DNA from: Streptomyces sp. CG 926
GTDB taxonomy: Bacteria > Actinomycetota > Actinomycetes > Streptomycetales > Streptomycetaceae
NCBI RefSeq assembly: GCF_003148825.1
Contig: NZ_QGGZ01000009.1
Location: 310,001-374,000, forward strand
DNA length: 64,000 nucleotides
Direction: 5' to 3'
Positions 1 through 9,535 of this stretch are shown here, in pieces. The position numbers were made by a program, and so were the translations under genes. The notes under the pieces were generated by a model, which was given only the letters and a program-made list of their open reading frames with translations, was not told the DNA's origin and ran no database searches. How positions within the stretch are numbered: position 1 is the stretch's first letter; each line of letters opens with the position of its first letter.

Positions 1-1775
1 CTGGTCCCGTTGAAGCCCATCGCCGTGCTGCCGGAGACGGCGCCCGGGGACTGCTTCAGGGCGGGGGCGTTGAGCTGGACACCGCTGCGGTTGCCGGACA
101 CCGAGGAGTCGGCGACGTAGGGGCTGACCGCGTCGTCGTAGCGCCAGTAGAGGTCGGCGCCGTCCGTGCGGACCTGGTTCGCGTAGGACTGGACCGAGGT
201 CGGGACGCTCACCGAGGCGACGGCCGACAGGGCGCTGGTGTTACCGGCGGCGTCGGTCGCGGTCACCCGGTAGGTGTAGCTCTGGCCGGCCTTGACCGTG
301 GCGTCGTTCCAGGAGGCCTGGGGGCGCTCCCACTCCAGCGAGCTCGCGGTGACGGTGGCGGCCGGGGTGGCCGAGCCGTTGCGGTAGATGCGGTACGTCA
401 GCTTGCTGTCGTCCGCGTCGTAGCTGGTGCGCCAGCGGACCTGGACCTCGCCGGGCTTGACGCTGGAGGCGCTGGCCACCGGGGTGGTCGGCGCGCCGAC
501 GTCGCCCTTCGAGGCGAAGCGGGTCAGGCCCCACTGCGGCTTGCCGTTGATGAGGGTGAACTCACCGCCGACCCACATGTACTTGGTGTCGTTCTTCTCG
601 GCCACGGTCATGACGCGCGGGCCGATGCCCTCGGTGCCGTCCATGCCGTCGTTGGCCGTGGGGTGCCAGCCGAGCTTGCCCGGGCCGCGCACGAAGCCGT
701 CCACGGGCGCGGGGGCGGCGCCTTCGTGGTTGGTCGGCTGGGCCAGCAGGAAGTTCCGCTTGCCGTCGGGGAACTCCAGCTCGGTGGAGCAGTCGTGCCC
801 GTGCGAGGAGCTGTAGAGCACTCCCTCGTACGGCAGGACGTACTGGGTGGCGCCGAGGCAGCGGTCGCGCCACTTCTCGGTGAAGTCGCTCAGGCGCAGG
901 CCGATGCGGCCGTCGAAGACGCCGCCGCCGGAGCCCTCGTGCCCGGTGTAGAAGCCGGTGTCGTCGGTGGCGATGTCCTTGACGACCGAGTTCGACGGGA
1001 TGTTGTTGTACGTCTTGGTGACCGCGCCCGTGGTGGCGTTGACCACCGCGAGGGCGTGGCTGTTGGAGTTGTTGACGGTGAAGAAGTCGCCGCCGAGGAG
1101 CACGTTCTTGCCGTCGGGGGTGACCTCGATCGCGCGGCCCGGCTCGTCGACGTTGGCGACGAAGGGCTTCAGCGCACCGGAGGCGGCGTCCACGGCGGCG
1201 AACCGCTCGCGGGTCTGGCCCTCGACCGTGCCGAAGTCGCCACCCGCGTACAGGGTGTCGTCGGTGACGGCGAGCGCGCGCACGGTGGCGGGGAAGCTCG
1301 GGTGGAACGATGCCTTGGGGGTGCAGCTCGCGATGTCGATCGCGGCGAGGCTGGACACCGGGGTGCCGTTGACGGCGCCGAAGGACCCGCCCGCGTAGAG
1401 GGTCTTCTTGTCCTTCGAGACGACCAGCGTACGAACGGTCGCCGTGCCTTCGCCGATGGTGAAGGCCAGCTTGCAGGAGGTGGGATTGCCGGTCGCGGCG
1501 TCGAGCGCCACGAAGTTCACGGCGTTCTGCTCCGCGCCTGCCGCGCCCTCGGGCGGGCGGACGGCCGAGAAGGTACCGCCGGCGAAGACGGTGCCGTTGG
1601 CCTGGGCCATCGCCCAGACGACGCCGTTCGTCTGCCAGGTCGGCAGTTCGTCGGCGGTGAATGCCACTGGAGCCGTGATGGCCGACGCCTCAGGCATCAG
1701 CACCAGGCCTATGCCGGTGCCCGTACCGGCCAGTGACAGGACGAGGGCGGCAGTCAGCCCTCTGGATCTACGCAT
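1..1775 (-). CDS. Secreted beta-propeller/fibronectin type III protein, probably with a LamG-like C-terminus (3' end outside the window)
   Basis: The minus strand is open from an ATG at 1775 through the left edge. The N-terminus reads MRRSRGLTAALVLSLAG, a typical signal peptide. The next ~370 residues hold repeated blades of the form 'LYAGGDFGTV...FAAVDAASG', resembling WD/delta-60-type propeller repeats. A fibronectin type III module follows ('YRIYRNGS', 'YTYRVTATDAAGN'). The last visible part ('DLYWRYDD...VADSSVSGN') looks like the entry to a concanavalin A/LamG domain. A G-rich stretch just upstream of the ATG can act as ribosome-binding site. Such proteins are extracellular; no catalytic residues are visible, so the function is unknown. 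The true C-terminus cannot be seen. Confidence 0.8.
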   Translation of the reverse strand, partial: MRRSRGLTAALVLSLAGTGTGIGLVLMPEASAITAPVAFTADELPTWQTNGVVWAMAQANGTVFAGGTFSAVRPPEGAAGAEQNAVNFVALDAATGNPTSCKLAFTIGEGTATVRTLVVSKDKKTLYAGGSFGAVNGTPVSSLAAIDIASCTPKASFHPSFPATVRALAVTDDTLYAGGDFGTVEGQTRERFAAVDAASGALKPFVANVDEPGRAIEVTPDGKNVLLGGDFFTVNNSNSHALAVVNATTGAVTKTYNNIPSNSVVKDIATDDTGFYTGHEGSGGGVFDGRIGLRLSDFTEKWRDRCLGATQYVLPYEGVLYSSSHGHDCSTELEFPDGKRNFLLAQPTNHEGAAPAPVDGFVRGPGKLGWHPTANDGMDGTEGIGPRVMTVAEKNDTKYMWVGGEFTLINGKPQWGLTRFASKGDVGAPTTPVASASSVKPGEVQVRWRTSYDADDSKLTYRIYRNGSATPAATVTASSLEWERPQASWNDATVKAGQSYTYRVTATDAAGNTSALSAVASVSVPTSVQSYANQVRTDGADLYWRYDDAVSPYVADSSVSGNRSGVQLNAPALKQSPGAVSGSTAMGFNGT

Positions 1776-1952
1776 GAGCCCCCCAGGGCAATTGCCCGGT
1801 TTGATGGCTGGAACTATCCGAACAGCCATATGTACTGGCGCAGACTAGGGCTCATGTGAAGGCCTGGTCACCTCTCTTGACCCATTGCATACCAACTTGG
1901 AATCAACAGGTTCAGCATGGAGGGTGCACAAGGGACATACGGCAGGTTTACC

Positions 1953-1989
1953 CCGGCCATACCCCTGCAGAGCTGCGGAGTATGGCCGG
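1953..1989 (-). terminator. Hairpin terminator after gmd
   Basis: Perfect 10-bp arms CCGGCCATAC (1953-1962) and GTATGGCCGG (1980-1989) flank a 17-nt loop that has its own short GCAG/CTGC pairing. The hairpin lies about 33 nt past the gmd stop and before the promoter region of the leftmost gene, as expected for an operon-ending terminator. Confidence 0.65.
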
Positions 1990-2021
1990 AACACGGCAAA
2001 CCGTAGGGGAAATATAAGGCC

Positions 2022-3035
2022 TCAGCGGTCGATGCGGACCGTCACGCCTGCCAGTTGGTCCTCGACCTGGCGGATGTCTGCGTCGACCATGATCTGCGCC
2101 AGCTCCGCCACCAGGACCGTCGGCTTCCAGCCAAGCAGCTCATGAGCCTTGGACGCGTCGCCGATGAGGGCGTCGACCTCGCTCGGGCGCTCGTACTTGG
2201 GGTCGTAGCGCACGTGGTCGGTCCAGTCGAGGCCGGCGTGCGTGAAGGAGGACTCGACGAACTCGCGGACGGTCGCGGCCACCCCGGTGGCGACGACGTA
2301 GTCGGTGGGCTCGTCCTGCTGGAGCATCCGCCACATGGCGTCCACGTACTCGGGGGCGTAGCCCCAGTCGCGCACGGCGTCGAGGTTGCCGAGGTAGAGG
2401 TGGTCCTGGAGACCGGCCTTGATGCGGGCGACCGCGCGGGTGATCTTGCGGGTCACGAAGGTCTCGCCGCGGCGCGGGGACTCGTGGTTGAAGAGGATCC
2501 CGTTCACGGCGAACATGTCGTACGCCTCGCGGTAGTTCACCGTGGTCCAGTACGCGAAGACCTTCGCGGCGCCGTACGGGCTGCGCGGGTGGAACGGGGT
2601 CTCCTCGTTCTGCGGCGGCGGGGTCGCGCCGAACATCTCGGAGGACGAGGCCTGGTAGATGCGGGTGTCGACACCGCTGGCCCGGATCGCCTCCAGCAGC
2701 CGCAGCGCGCCGAGGCCGGTCACGTCGCCCGTGTAGAGCGGGGCGTCGAAGGAGACGCGGACGTGGGACTGCGCGCCGAGGTTGTAGACCTCGTCGGGGC
2801 GTATGTCACGGAGCAGGTTCACGAGCGCGACGCCGTCGGAGAGGTCGGCGTGGTGCAGGACGAAGGACCGGTTGGCGGTCTGCGGGTCCTGGTAGATGTG
2901 GTCGACCCGCTCCGTGTTGAAGCTGGAGGACCGCCGCACGAGCCCGTGCACCGTGTAGCCCTTGGAGAGCAGGAGCTCGGCGAGGTACGAGCCGTCCTGT
3001 CCGGTGACTCCGGTGATCAGTGCGGTCTTGCCCAT
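2022..3035 (-). CDS. gmd: GDP-mannose 4,6-dehydratase
   Basis: The 337-residue product is an extended short-chain dehydrogenase. Visible motifs are the NADP-binding 'TGVTGQDGSYLAE' near residue 8, 'SSSEMFG' (substrate and catalytic Ser/Glu region), and 'SPYGAAK', which carries the catalytic Tyr-x3-Lys. The family converts GDP-D-mannose to GDP-4-keto-6-deoxy-D-mannose in the cytosol, the first step to GDP-L-fucose. AAGGGG precedes the ATG with good spacing. The next enzyme of the pathway (fcl) is divergently encoded 439 bp away, and a sugar transferase follows, so the sugar is probably destined for a surface glycan. The length is slightly short of enterobacterial Gmd, but all core motifs are present. 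Confidence 0.93.
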   Translation of the reverse strand: MGKTALITGVTGQDGSYLAELLLSKGYTVHGLVRRSSSFNTERVDHIYQDPQTANRSFVLHHADLSDGVALVNLLRDIRPDEVYNLGAQSHVRVSFDAPLYTGDVTGLGALRLLEAIRASGVDTRIYQASSSEMFGATPPPQNEETPFHPRSPYGAAKVFAYWTTVNYREAYDMFAVNGILFNHESPRRGETFVTRKITRAVARIKAGLQDHLYLGNLDAVRDWGYAPEYVDAMWRMLQQDEPTDYVVATGVAATVREFVESSFTHAGLDWTDHVRYDPKYERPSEVDALIGDASKAHELLGWKPTVLVAELAQIMVDADIRQVEDQLAGVTVRIDR

Positions 3036-3474
3036 GGGGTCCCCTTGCTGGTGGTTTCTGTCGGTCGTGGTGAGGCTGTGCCTCGGAGGTGGGTGCGGAG
3101 CGGGCCGTCAGGCGTCGCACCGAGCGGCCCGGCCGCGGCCCGGGGGCCGGATTGCGTTACCGTACACGGCCGCTCCCGGACCGCCCCGGCGGGGCGGACG
3201 CCCCTGCCCGAAGCGGACGCGGGCCGGCCCGCTCCCGGTTCCGGCGGCGGATCGGGGACGGGATCGGCGGCCCCGCTTCGGGGCGCGGGCCGGGGACCGG
3301 ACGCTCACGGGCCCGGGCCACCCGCGGGTACCGAAGCGCCGCCGCCCGAGTGGTGGGGTCCGCCGGGGTCACCCCCGAACCGACGGCCACGCCCGGCGCG
3401 GCCGCAACCGGGTCCACGGCCCGGGCCGTGGACCACTGCCACCGCCGCGGGAGCGGACTGGCATCATCGGCGGT
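3036..3474. other. Divergent gmd/fcl intergenic region
   Basis: This 439-bp spacer is very G+C-rich and must hold the promoters of both gmd (minus) and fcl (plus). Open frames in it overlap each other in all frames, lack ribosome-binding sites and look like composition artefacts. I see no convincing operator or hairpin. Confidence 0.5.
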
Positions 3475-4419
3475 ATGACAAGTTCGTTGCCGCTCCTGCC
3501 CCCGAACGCCCGCGTCTTCGTCGCGGGCCACCGCGGCCTCGTGGGATCCGCGGTCGCCCGGCGGCTCACCGCCGACGGCCATGAGGTGCTGACCCGGGGT
3601 CGCGCCGACCTCGACCTGCGCGACGCCGCGGCGACCGCGGCGTACCTGAAGGACGTCCGCCCGGACGCGGTGGTGCTGGCCGCCGCCAAGGTCGGCGGGA
3701 TCATGGCCAACAGCACGTACCCGGTGCAGTTCCTGGAGGAGAACCTCCAGATCCAGCTCAGCGTGATCGGCGGCTCCCACGCCGCCGGCGTGGGCCGGCT
3801 GCTGTTCCTGGGTTCCTCCTGCATCTACCCGAAGCTGGCTCCGCAGCCGATCCGCGAGGACGCCCTGCTGACCGGCCCGCTGGAGCCGACCAACGAGGCC
3901 TACGCCCTCGCGAAGATCGCCGGCATCGTCCAGGTCCAGTCGTACCGCAAGCAGTACGGGGCCTCGTTCGTCTCGGCCATGCCGACGAACCTCTACGGCC
4001 CGGGCGACAACTTCGACCTGGAGACCTCGCACGTCCTGCCGGCGCTCGTCCGCCGCTTCCACGAGGCCGCCGCCGAGGGTCGTGACGAGGTCACGCTGTG
4101 GGGCTCGGGCACCCCGCGCCGGGAGTTCCTGCACGTGGACGACCTGGCCGCGGCCTGCGCCGTGCTGCTGAACTCCTACGACGGCGACGAGCCCGTCAAC
4201 ATCGGCTGCGGCGAGGACCTGACCATCAAGGAACTGGCCGAGACGGTCGCCGAGGTGACCGGCTTCCACGGCCGGCTCGCCTGGGACACGTCCAAGCCGG
4301 ACGGGACCCCGCGCAAGCTGCTGGACGTGAGCCGCCTGACGTCGCTCGGCTGGAAGCCCGCCGTCCCGCTGCGGGACGGCATCGCCGCCACGTACAAGTG
4401 GTGGCGCGAGCAGAGCTGA
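3475..4419 (+). CDS. fcl: GDP-L-fucose synthase (GDP-4-keto-6-deoxymannose epimerase/reductase)
   Basis: The 314-residue SDR enzyme has the nucleotide-binding 'VAGHRGLVGSAV' (residues ~14-25), 'SSCIYP', and 'EAYALAK' with the catalytic Tyr-x3-Lys. The C-terminal 'LGWKPAVPLRDGIAATYKWW' is typical of the family. It performs 3,5-epimerisation and NADPH reduction of the Gmd product to give GDP-L-fucose. The ATG at 3475 starts the first conserved segment; the upstream frame is only composition-driven extension. No strong ribosome-binding site is seen, so a short or leaderless leader is possible. It converges on the sugar transferase gene with a 22-bp gap. Confidence 0.92.
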   Translation: MTSSLPLLPPNARVFVAGHRGLVGSAVARRLTADGHEVLTRGRADLDLRDAAATAAYLKDVRPDAVVLAAAKVGGIMANSTYPVQFLEENLQIQLSVIGGSHAAGVGRLLFLGSSCIYPKLAPQPIREDALLTGPLEPTNEAYALAKIAGIVQVQSYRKQYGASFVSAMPTNLYGPGDNFDLETSHVLPALVRRFHEAAAEGRDEVTLWGSGTPRREFLHVDDLAAACAVLLNSYDGDEPVNIGCGEDLTIKELAETVAEVTGFHGRLAWDTSKPDGTPRKLLDVSRLTSLGWKPAVPLRDGIAATYKWWREQS

Positions 4420-4441
4420 TCGCACAGGCGGCCCCGGTCCC

Positions 4442-5917
4442 TCAGTACGCTCCGCGTCCGTCCACGACGGCGCGGAGCGTGCGGCCCATGACGTCGACAT
4501 CGCTGGTGAAGGACCAGTTGTCGACGTACTGCAGGTCGAGCTGGATCGTTTCATCCCAGGACAGGTCGGACCTTCCACTGATCTGCCACAATCCCGTCAT
4601 CCCGGGCCTTACGGTGAGCCGGCGCAGCTCGACCTCGTCGTACTTCGCCACCTCCTCCGGAAGCGGCGGGCGCGGGCCGACCAACGACATGTTCCCGATC
4701 AGGACGTTGATGAGCTGCGGGAGCTCGTCCAGCGAGGTACGGCGCAGCAGTCTGCCCACCCGGGTCACCCGGGGGTCGCGGCGCATCTTGAACATCAGAC
4801 CGTCGTTCTCGTTGGACCCGGACAGCTCGGCTTTCAGCGCGTCGGCGTCCACGACCATCGTGCGGAACTTCCACATGACGAACGGGACCCCGTCACGGCC
4901 GATCCGGCGCTGCCGGTAGAAGGCCGGGCCGCGCGAGCCCAGCCGTATGGCCAGGACGATCCCCAGGAGGATCGGGGAGAGCAGCAGCAGTCCGGCCGCG
5001 GCTCCGACCCGGTCCAGGGCCGACTTGAGCAGGGTCTGCACCCCGCGGCTGACGGGCGGCGCCACCCGCAGCACGGCGAGCCCGCCGGCGGACAGGGTCT
5101 CCAGCCGCTTGACGGAGACCTCCACCAGACCGGGGAAGACCGCGAGTTCCAGACCCGTGTCGTGCAGGGCCCAGGCGATTCGGCGCAGCCGCTCCCCCGT
5201 GATCCGCACGCCGGGGGCCACCAGCACCAGGTCGGCGTGGTGGCTGGCGACGGCGCCGAGCACGGCGGCGGAGTCGCCGTTCGGTGCCTCGGGGGCCGAT
5301 CCGTCGAGCCGCGCCGCCACGGGTACCCCGCTGGCGAGCGGCCCGTCACCGACGGGGACCACACCGACGACGACGTACGGGTGGTCGGTGCGGGCGGCGA
5401 GGTGCGCGATGACGTCCTCGGCCGCGTCGGGCTCACCGACGACGAGGACCCGACTGACGGCCTGGGCCTCGCGGCGGGCGGCCGAGAGGTGGCGGTAGGT
5501 CAGCTTGTGGACGGCGATGGTGATGAGCAGAGCGGGCAGCAGGGCGCCGAGCGCGGACAGTCGAGGGGTGGCCTCTTCGGTCACCACGCGCGCCACGGCC
5601 AGCACGCCGATCAGAATCAGCCAGTCGTGCACGACCGGCAGTACGCCGCGGGACTCCCCGAGCGTCCGGGTCGCGTAGCGCCGGCGCAGCGCCTGCACCC
5701 CGGTCCACGCCACAGCGGCGGCCAGGGCGCAGTAGACGGGCCGGACCTGCTGCGCGGCGTCGAAGACGAGCCCTACCGGGATCGCGGCGCCGAGGAAGTC
5801 GGCGGCGATTGCGGCCGGGCGGTACCAACGGGCTTTGTCCCCGAGGCGCCGTGCGGGCGCAAGGGACTCCCGGGCCGCTCTGGCCACTCTTTGCGCAGGA
5901 ATATGGACATGCCTCAT
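4442..5917 (-). CDS. Polyprenyl-phosphate sugar-1-phosphate transferase (exopolysaccharide initiating enzyme)
   Basis: The 491-residue membrane protein has a basic N-terminus, about four transmembrane segments between residues ~30 and 145, a Rossmann-like middle domain ('VLVVGEPDAAEDVIAHLA'), a further hydrophobic helix, and a C-terminal bacterial sugar transferase domain. The C-terminal motifs 'MWKFRTMVVDAD', 'SLDELPQLINVL', 'SLVGPRPPLP' and 'RPGMTGLWQISGRS' are those of the WbaP/CpsE-type family. The family moves a sugar-1-phosphate from a nucleotide sugar onto undecaprenyl phosphate to start polymer assembly. The start at 5917 follows AGGGGGG. A longer open frame reaches 6196 but lacks a ribosome-binding site. 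With gmd and fcl nearby, a deoxyhexose-containing polymer is inferred; the transferred sugar is unknown. Confidence 0.9.
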   Translation of the reverse strand: MRHVHIPAQRVARAARESLAPARRLGDKARWYRPAAIAADFLGAAIPVGLVFDAAQQVRPVYCALAAAVAWTGVQALRRRYATRTLGESRGVLPVVHDWLILIGVLAVARVVTEEATPRLSALGALLPALLITIAVHKLTYRHLSAARREAQAVSRVLVVGEPDAAEDVIAHLAARTDHPYVVVGVVPVGDGPLASGVPVAARLDGSAPEAPNGDSAAVLGAVASHHADLVLVAPGVRITGERLRRIAWALHDTGLELAVFPGLVEVSVKRLETLSAGGLAVLRVAPPVSRGVQTLLKSALDRVGAAAGLLLLSPILLGIVLAIRLGSRGPAFYRQRRIGRDGVPFVMWKFRTMVVDADALKAELSGSNENDGLMFKMRRDPRVTRVGRLLRRTSLDELPQLINVLIGNMSLVGPRPPLPEEVAKYDEVELRRLTVRPGMTGLWQISGRSDLSWDETIQLDLQYVDNWSFTSDVDVMGRTLRAVVDGRGAY

Positions 5918-6299
5918 GGGCCCCCCTGGCACGTGGTCTATGACAGTGGCAGGTGTCCGTGGCTTCCCCTGGCAACGAACTTCTGCCGCACCGGGAAACA
6001 GTACGACAAACACCCGTACGGTAAATGCCGTTTGGGTCAACGCAGCCTCTTGTTGCGCAAGTGTTAGCAACCGGTACCAGGCGTTCCGCATGTCGAACGG
6101 CCCAGGCAGCCTACGGAGGCGAATGGTCCGGATAGCGGATACGCATCTTCGGACAACGGACCGTTTCCGGCCAACCTTTTGACGCGGCCCTGACATCTGC
6201 CGCTGCGAGTGGCAATCTTCGACCGTTCATCGCACCAGCCCTGTTCTGCCCGGAGGCCCACCCAGCCATCCGGAACCCCCCTTGCAGAAGGAGTCTGCG
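5918..6299. other. Divergent promoter region between sugar transferase and M4 protease genes
   Basis: This 382-bp gap is less G+C-rich than its flanks, as expected of promoters for two divergent genes. A TTGACG hexamer lies at 6178-6183 on the plus strand, but I cannot pair it with a well-spaced -10 box. A small palindrome TTGCGCAA occurs near 6053. No gene is supported. Confidence 0.4.
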
Positions 6300-8570
6300 T
6301 TGAGGTCCACCCCCCAGAGGCGTGCCACCGCTGCCGGCGCGCTCGTTGCCGCGGCTGCCCTGCTCGCCGTAGGTATACAGACCGGCACCGCGACCGCCGA
6401 CGCCACCGCGTCGCAGGCCTCCAAGGCCGCCCAGCCCAACCCGGGCGCGGCCAACCGCGCACTCAGTGCCTCGGAGCGTGCGACGCTCCTGGCCGATGCC
6501 AACTCGACCACCGTGCAGGCCGCCAAGGCGCTCGGCCTCGGCAGTGGCGAGAAGCTCGTCGTCCGCGATGTGGTCCAGGATGCGGACGGCACCACGCACA
6601 CCACCTACGAGCGCACCTACGACGGACTCCCCGTCCTCGGTGGTGACCTCACCGTCCACGCCAAGGACGGCGTCACCAAGAGTGTGACGAAGGCGACCAA
6701 CCACGAGATCAAGGTCGCCGACACCAGCGCCACCGTCACGCCGGCGGCCGCCGAGAGCCAGGCCGTCTCCGCCGCGAGCTCCGAGGGTTCCAGGGAGGCC
6801 AAGCCCTCCAAGAACGCCCGCAAGGTGATCTGGGCGGCCGAGGGCGCTCCGGTCCTCGCGTTCGAGACCGTCGTCGGCGGCCTCCAGCACGACGGCACGC
6901 CGAACGAGCTGCACGTGGTGACCAACGCCAAGACCGGCGCCAAGATCACCGAGTGGCAGGCCATCGAGACCGGCACCGGCAACACGATGTACAGCGGCCA
7001 GGTGACCCTCGGGACCACCCAGTCGGGCAGCACCTGGAACCTGACCGACGCCGCGCGCGGCGGCCACAAGACGTACAACCTCAACCGTGGTTCCGGCTCC
7101 GGCACCGGCACGCTGTTCTCCGGCCCGGACGACATCTGGGGCAACGGCACCGCCGCCAACCTGGAGACCGCCGGCGCGGACGCCCACTACGGCGCGGCCG
7201 CCACGTGGGACTACTACAAGAACGTGCACGGCCGTAACGGTCTGCGCAACGACGGCGTGGCCCCGTACAGCCGGGTCCACTACGGCAACGCCTACGTCAA
7301 CGCGTTCTGGAGCGACTCCTGCTTCTGCATGACGTACGGCGACGGCGAGGGCAACAACAAGCCGCTCACCTCCACCGACGTGGCCGCGCACGAGATGACG
7401 CACGGCCTGACCTCGGTCACCGGCAACATGACCTACAGCGGTGAGCCCGGCGGTCTGAACGAGGCGACCTCGGACATCATGGCCGCGGCCGTCGAGTTCT
7501 ACGCCAACAACCCGCAGGACGTCGGCGACTACCTGGTCGGCGAGAAGATCGACATCAACGGCGACGGCACCCCGCTGCGCTACATGGACAAGCCCAGCAA
7601 GGACGGCTCGTCCAAGGACAGCTGGTACTCGGGCCTCGGCGGCATCGACGTCCACTACTCCTCGGGCCCGGCCAACCACTGGTACTACCTGGCCTCCGAG
7701 GGCTCCGGCGCCAAGGTCATCAACGGCGTGAGCTACAACTCGCCGACCGCGGACAACCTGCCCGTCACCGCGATCGGCCGTGACGCCGCCTCGAAGATCT
7801 GGTTCCGTGCGCTGACGGTCGGCTACTTCAAGTCGAACACCAACTACGCCGACGCCCGCGTCCAGACGCTGAAGGCCGCCGCCGACCTCTACGGTCAGGG
7901 CTCGACCGTCTACAACAACGTCGCCAACGCGTGGGCCGGCATCGCCGTCGGATCCCGCATCTCCAACGGCGTCACGGTCAGCCCGATCGCCAACCAGAAC
8001 ACGGCCACGGGCGGTGCCGTCAGCCTGCAGGTCCAGGCCACCAGCACGAACCCGGGTGCCCTGAGCTACGCGGCGACCGGCCTGCCGGCCGGCCTGTCGA
8101 TCAACGCCTCCAACGGCCTGATCTCGGGCACGGCCACCACCGCGGGCACGTCCAACGTGACCGTCACGGTGACCGACTCGCAGAACCAGACCGGCACCGC
8201 GGCGTTCACCTGGACGGTCGGCACCTCGCAGCCGGGCGTCTTCGAGAACACCACGGACTACCAGATCGCGGACAACGCGACCGTCGAGTCCCCGATCAAC
8301 GTGACGCGCTCGGGCAACGCCTCCAGTGCCCTCAAGGTGGATGTCAACATCGTCCACACCTACGTCGGTGACCTGGTCGTCGACCTGGTCGCCCCCGACG
8401 GCAGCGTCTACAACCTGCGCAACCGCACCGGCGGCAGCGCGGACAACATCGTCCAGCAGTTCACCGTGAACGCCTCCTCCGAGGTCGCGAACGGCACCTG
8501 GAAGCTCCGCGTCCGGGACGCCGCCAGCCTGGACACCGGCTACATCAACAGCTGGAAGCTCACCTTCTGA
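6300..8570 (+). CDS. Secreted M4 (thermolysin-like) metalloprotease with P-type convertase domain
   Basis: The 756-residue preproenzyme begins with TTG at 6300, chosen because GAAGGAG ends six bases upstream; an upstream TTG at 6282 lacks this. Order of parts: signal peptide (~1-37), FTP/PepSY-type propeptide ('SASERATLLADAN', 'TTYERTYDGLPVLGGDL'), and a peptidase M4 catalytic domain. Zinc ligands sit in HEMTH (residues 364-368) and the Glu of NEATSD (~388). A putative-Ig repeat ('GLPAGLSINASNGLISGTA') and a C-terminal proprotein-convertase P domain ('VDLVAPDGSVYNL', 'GYINSWKLTF') follow. The family cleaves extracellular proteins after autoprocessing. It is monocistronic, followed by a strong terminator. 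Confidence 0.93.
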   Translation: MRSTPQRRATAAGALVAAAALLAVGIQTGTATADATASQASKAAQPNPGAANRALSASERATLLADANSTTVQAAKALGLGSGEKLVVRDVVQDADGTTHTTYERTYDGLPVLGGDLTVHAKDGVTKSVTKATNHEIKVADTSATVTPAAAESQAVSAASSEGSREAKPSKNARKVIWAAEGAPVLAFETVVGGLQHDGTPNELHVVTNAKTGAKITEWQAIETGTGNTMYSGQVTLGTTQSGSTWNLTDAARGGHKTYNLNRGSGSGTGTLFSGPDDIWGNGTAANLETAGADAHYGAAATWDYYKNVHGRNGLRNDGVAPYSRVHYGNAYVNAFWSDSCFCMTYGDGEGNNKPLTSTDVAAHEMTHGLTSVTGNMTYSGEPGGLNEATSDIMAAAVEFYANNPQDVGDYLVGEKIDINGDGTPLRYMDKPSKDGSSKDSWYSGLGGIDVHYSSGPANHWYYLASEGSGAKVINGVSYNSPTADNLPVTAIGRDAASKIWFRALTVGYFKSNTNYADARVQTLKAAADLYGQGSTVYNNVANAWAGIAVGSRISNGVTVSPIANQNTATGGAVSLQVQATSTNPGALSYAATGLPAGLSINASNGLISGTATTAGTSNVTVTVTDSQNQTGTAAFTWTVGTSQPGVFENTTDYQIADNATVESPINVTRSGNASSALKVDVNIVHTYVGDLVVDLVAPDGSVYNLRNRTGGSADNIVQQFTVNASSEVANGTWKLRVRDAASLDTGYINSWKLTF

Positions 8571-8614
8571 CCCCATCGGGGCAGGGTGAACGTCGGCTGA
8601 GCAGATAGATCACG

Positions 8615-8648
8615 GGGCCGCCCGGGAGGAATCCTCCCCGGGCGGCCC
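8615..8648 (+). terminator. Rho-independent-like terminator after M4 protease
   Basis: Arms GGGCCGCCCGGG-AGGA and TCCTCCCCGGGCGGCCC pair over about 16 bp with one bulged base and a tiny loop. The hairpin lies 45 nt past the protease stop and also before the convergent gene ending at 8677, so it may serve both. Confidence 0.75.
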
Positions 8649-8676
8649 TGTTCCATGGGCGCCGCGGCGCCGGATC

Positions 8677-9360
<684 letters not shown>

Positions 9361-9535
9361 GGGGGAGTCCGTTCCTCGGGTTCCTCGGGTTCCGCGGATA
9401 CCGGTCCGGTGGCATCCTCGGGCAGCGTAGGAGCGCGACACTCCGCAGATACGTTTCAGCAGACCCGGCGCGAGCGTGGTTCACCCATGAGGCCGGGCGG
9501 CGCGCACCCTTGGCGCACCGCCCGGCCGCACGAGG

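Noticed and set aside
4420..4441. A terminator between fcl and the sugar transferase gene
   Set aside because: The 22-bp gap has no inverted repeat, so none could be supported.
6111..8576. An 821-codon minus-strand open frame
   Set aside because: It is antisense to the M4 protease, whose zinc motifs fix the true frame.
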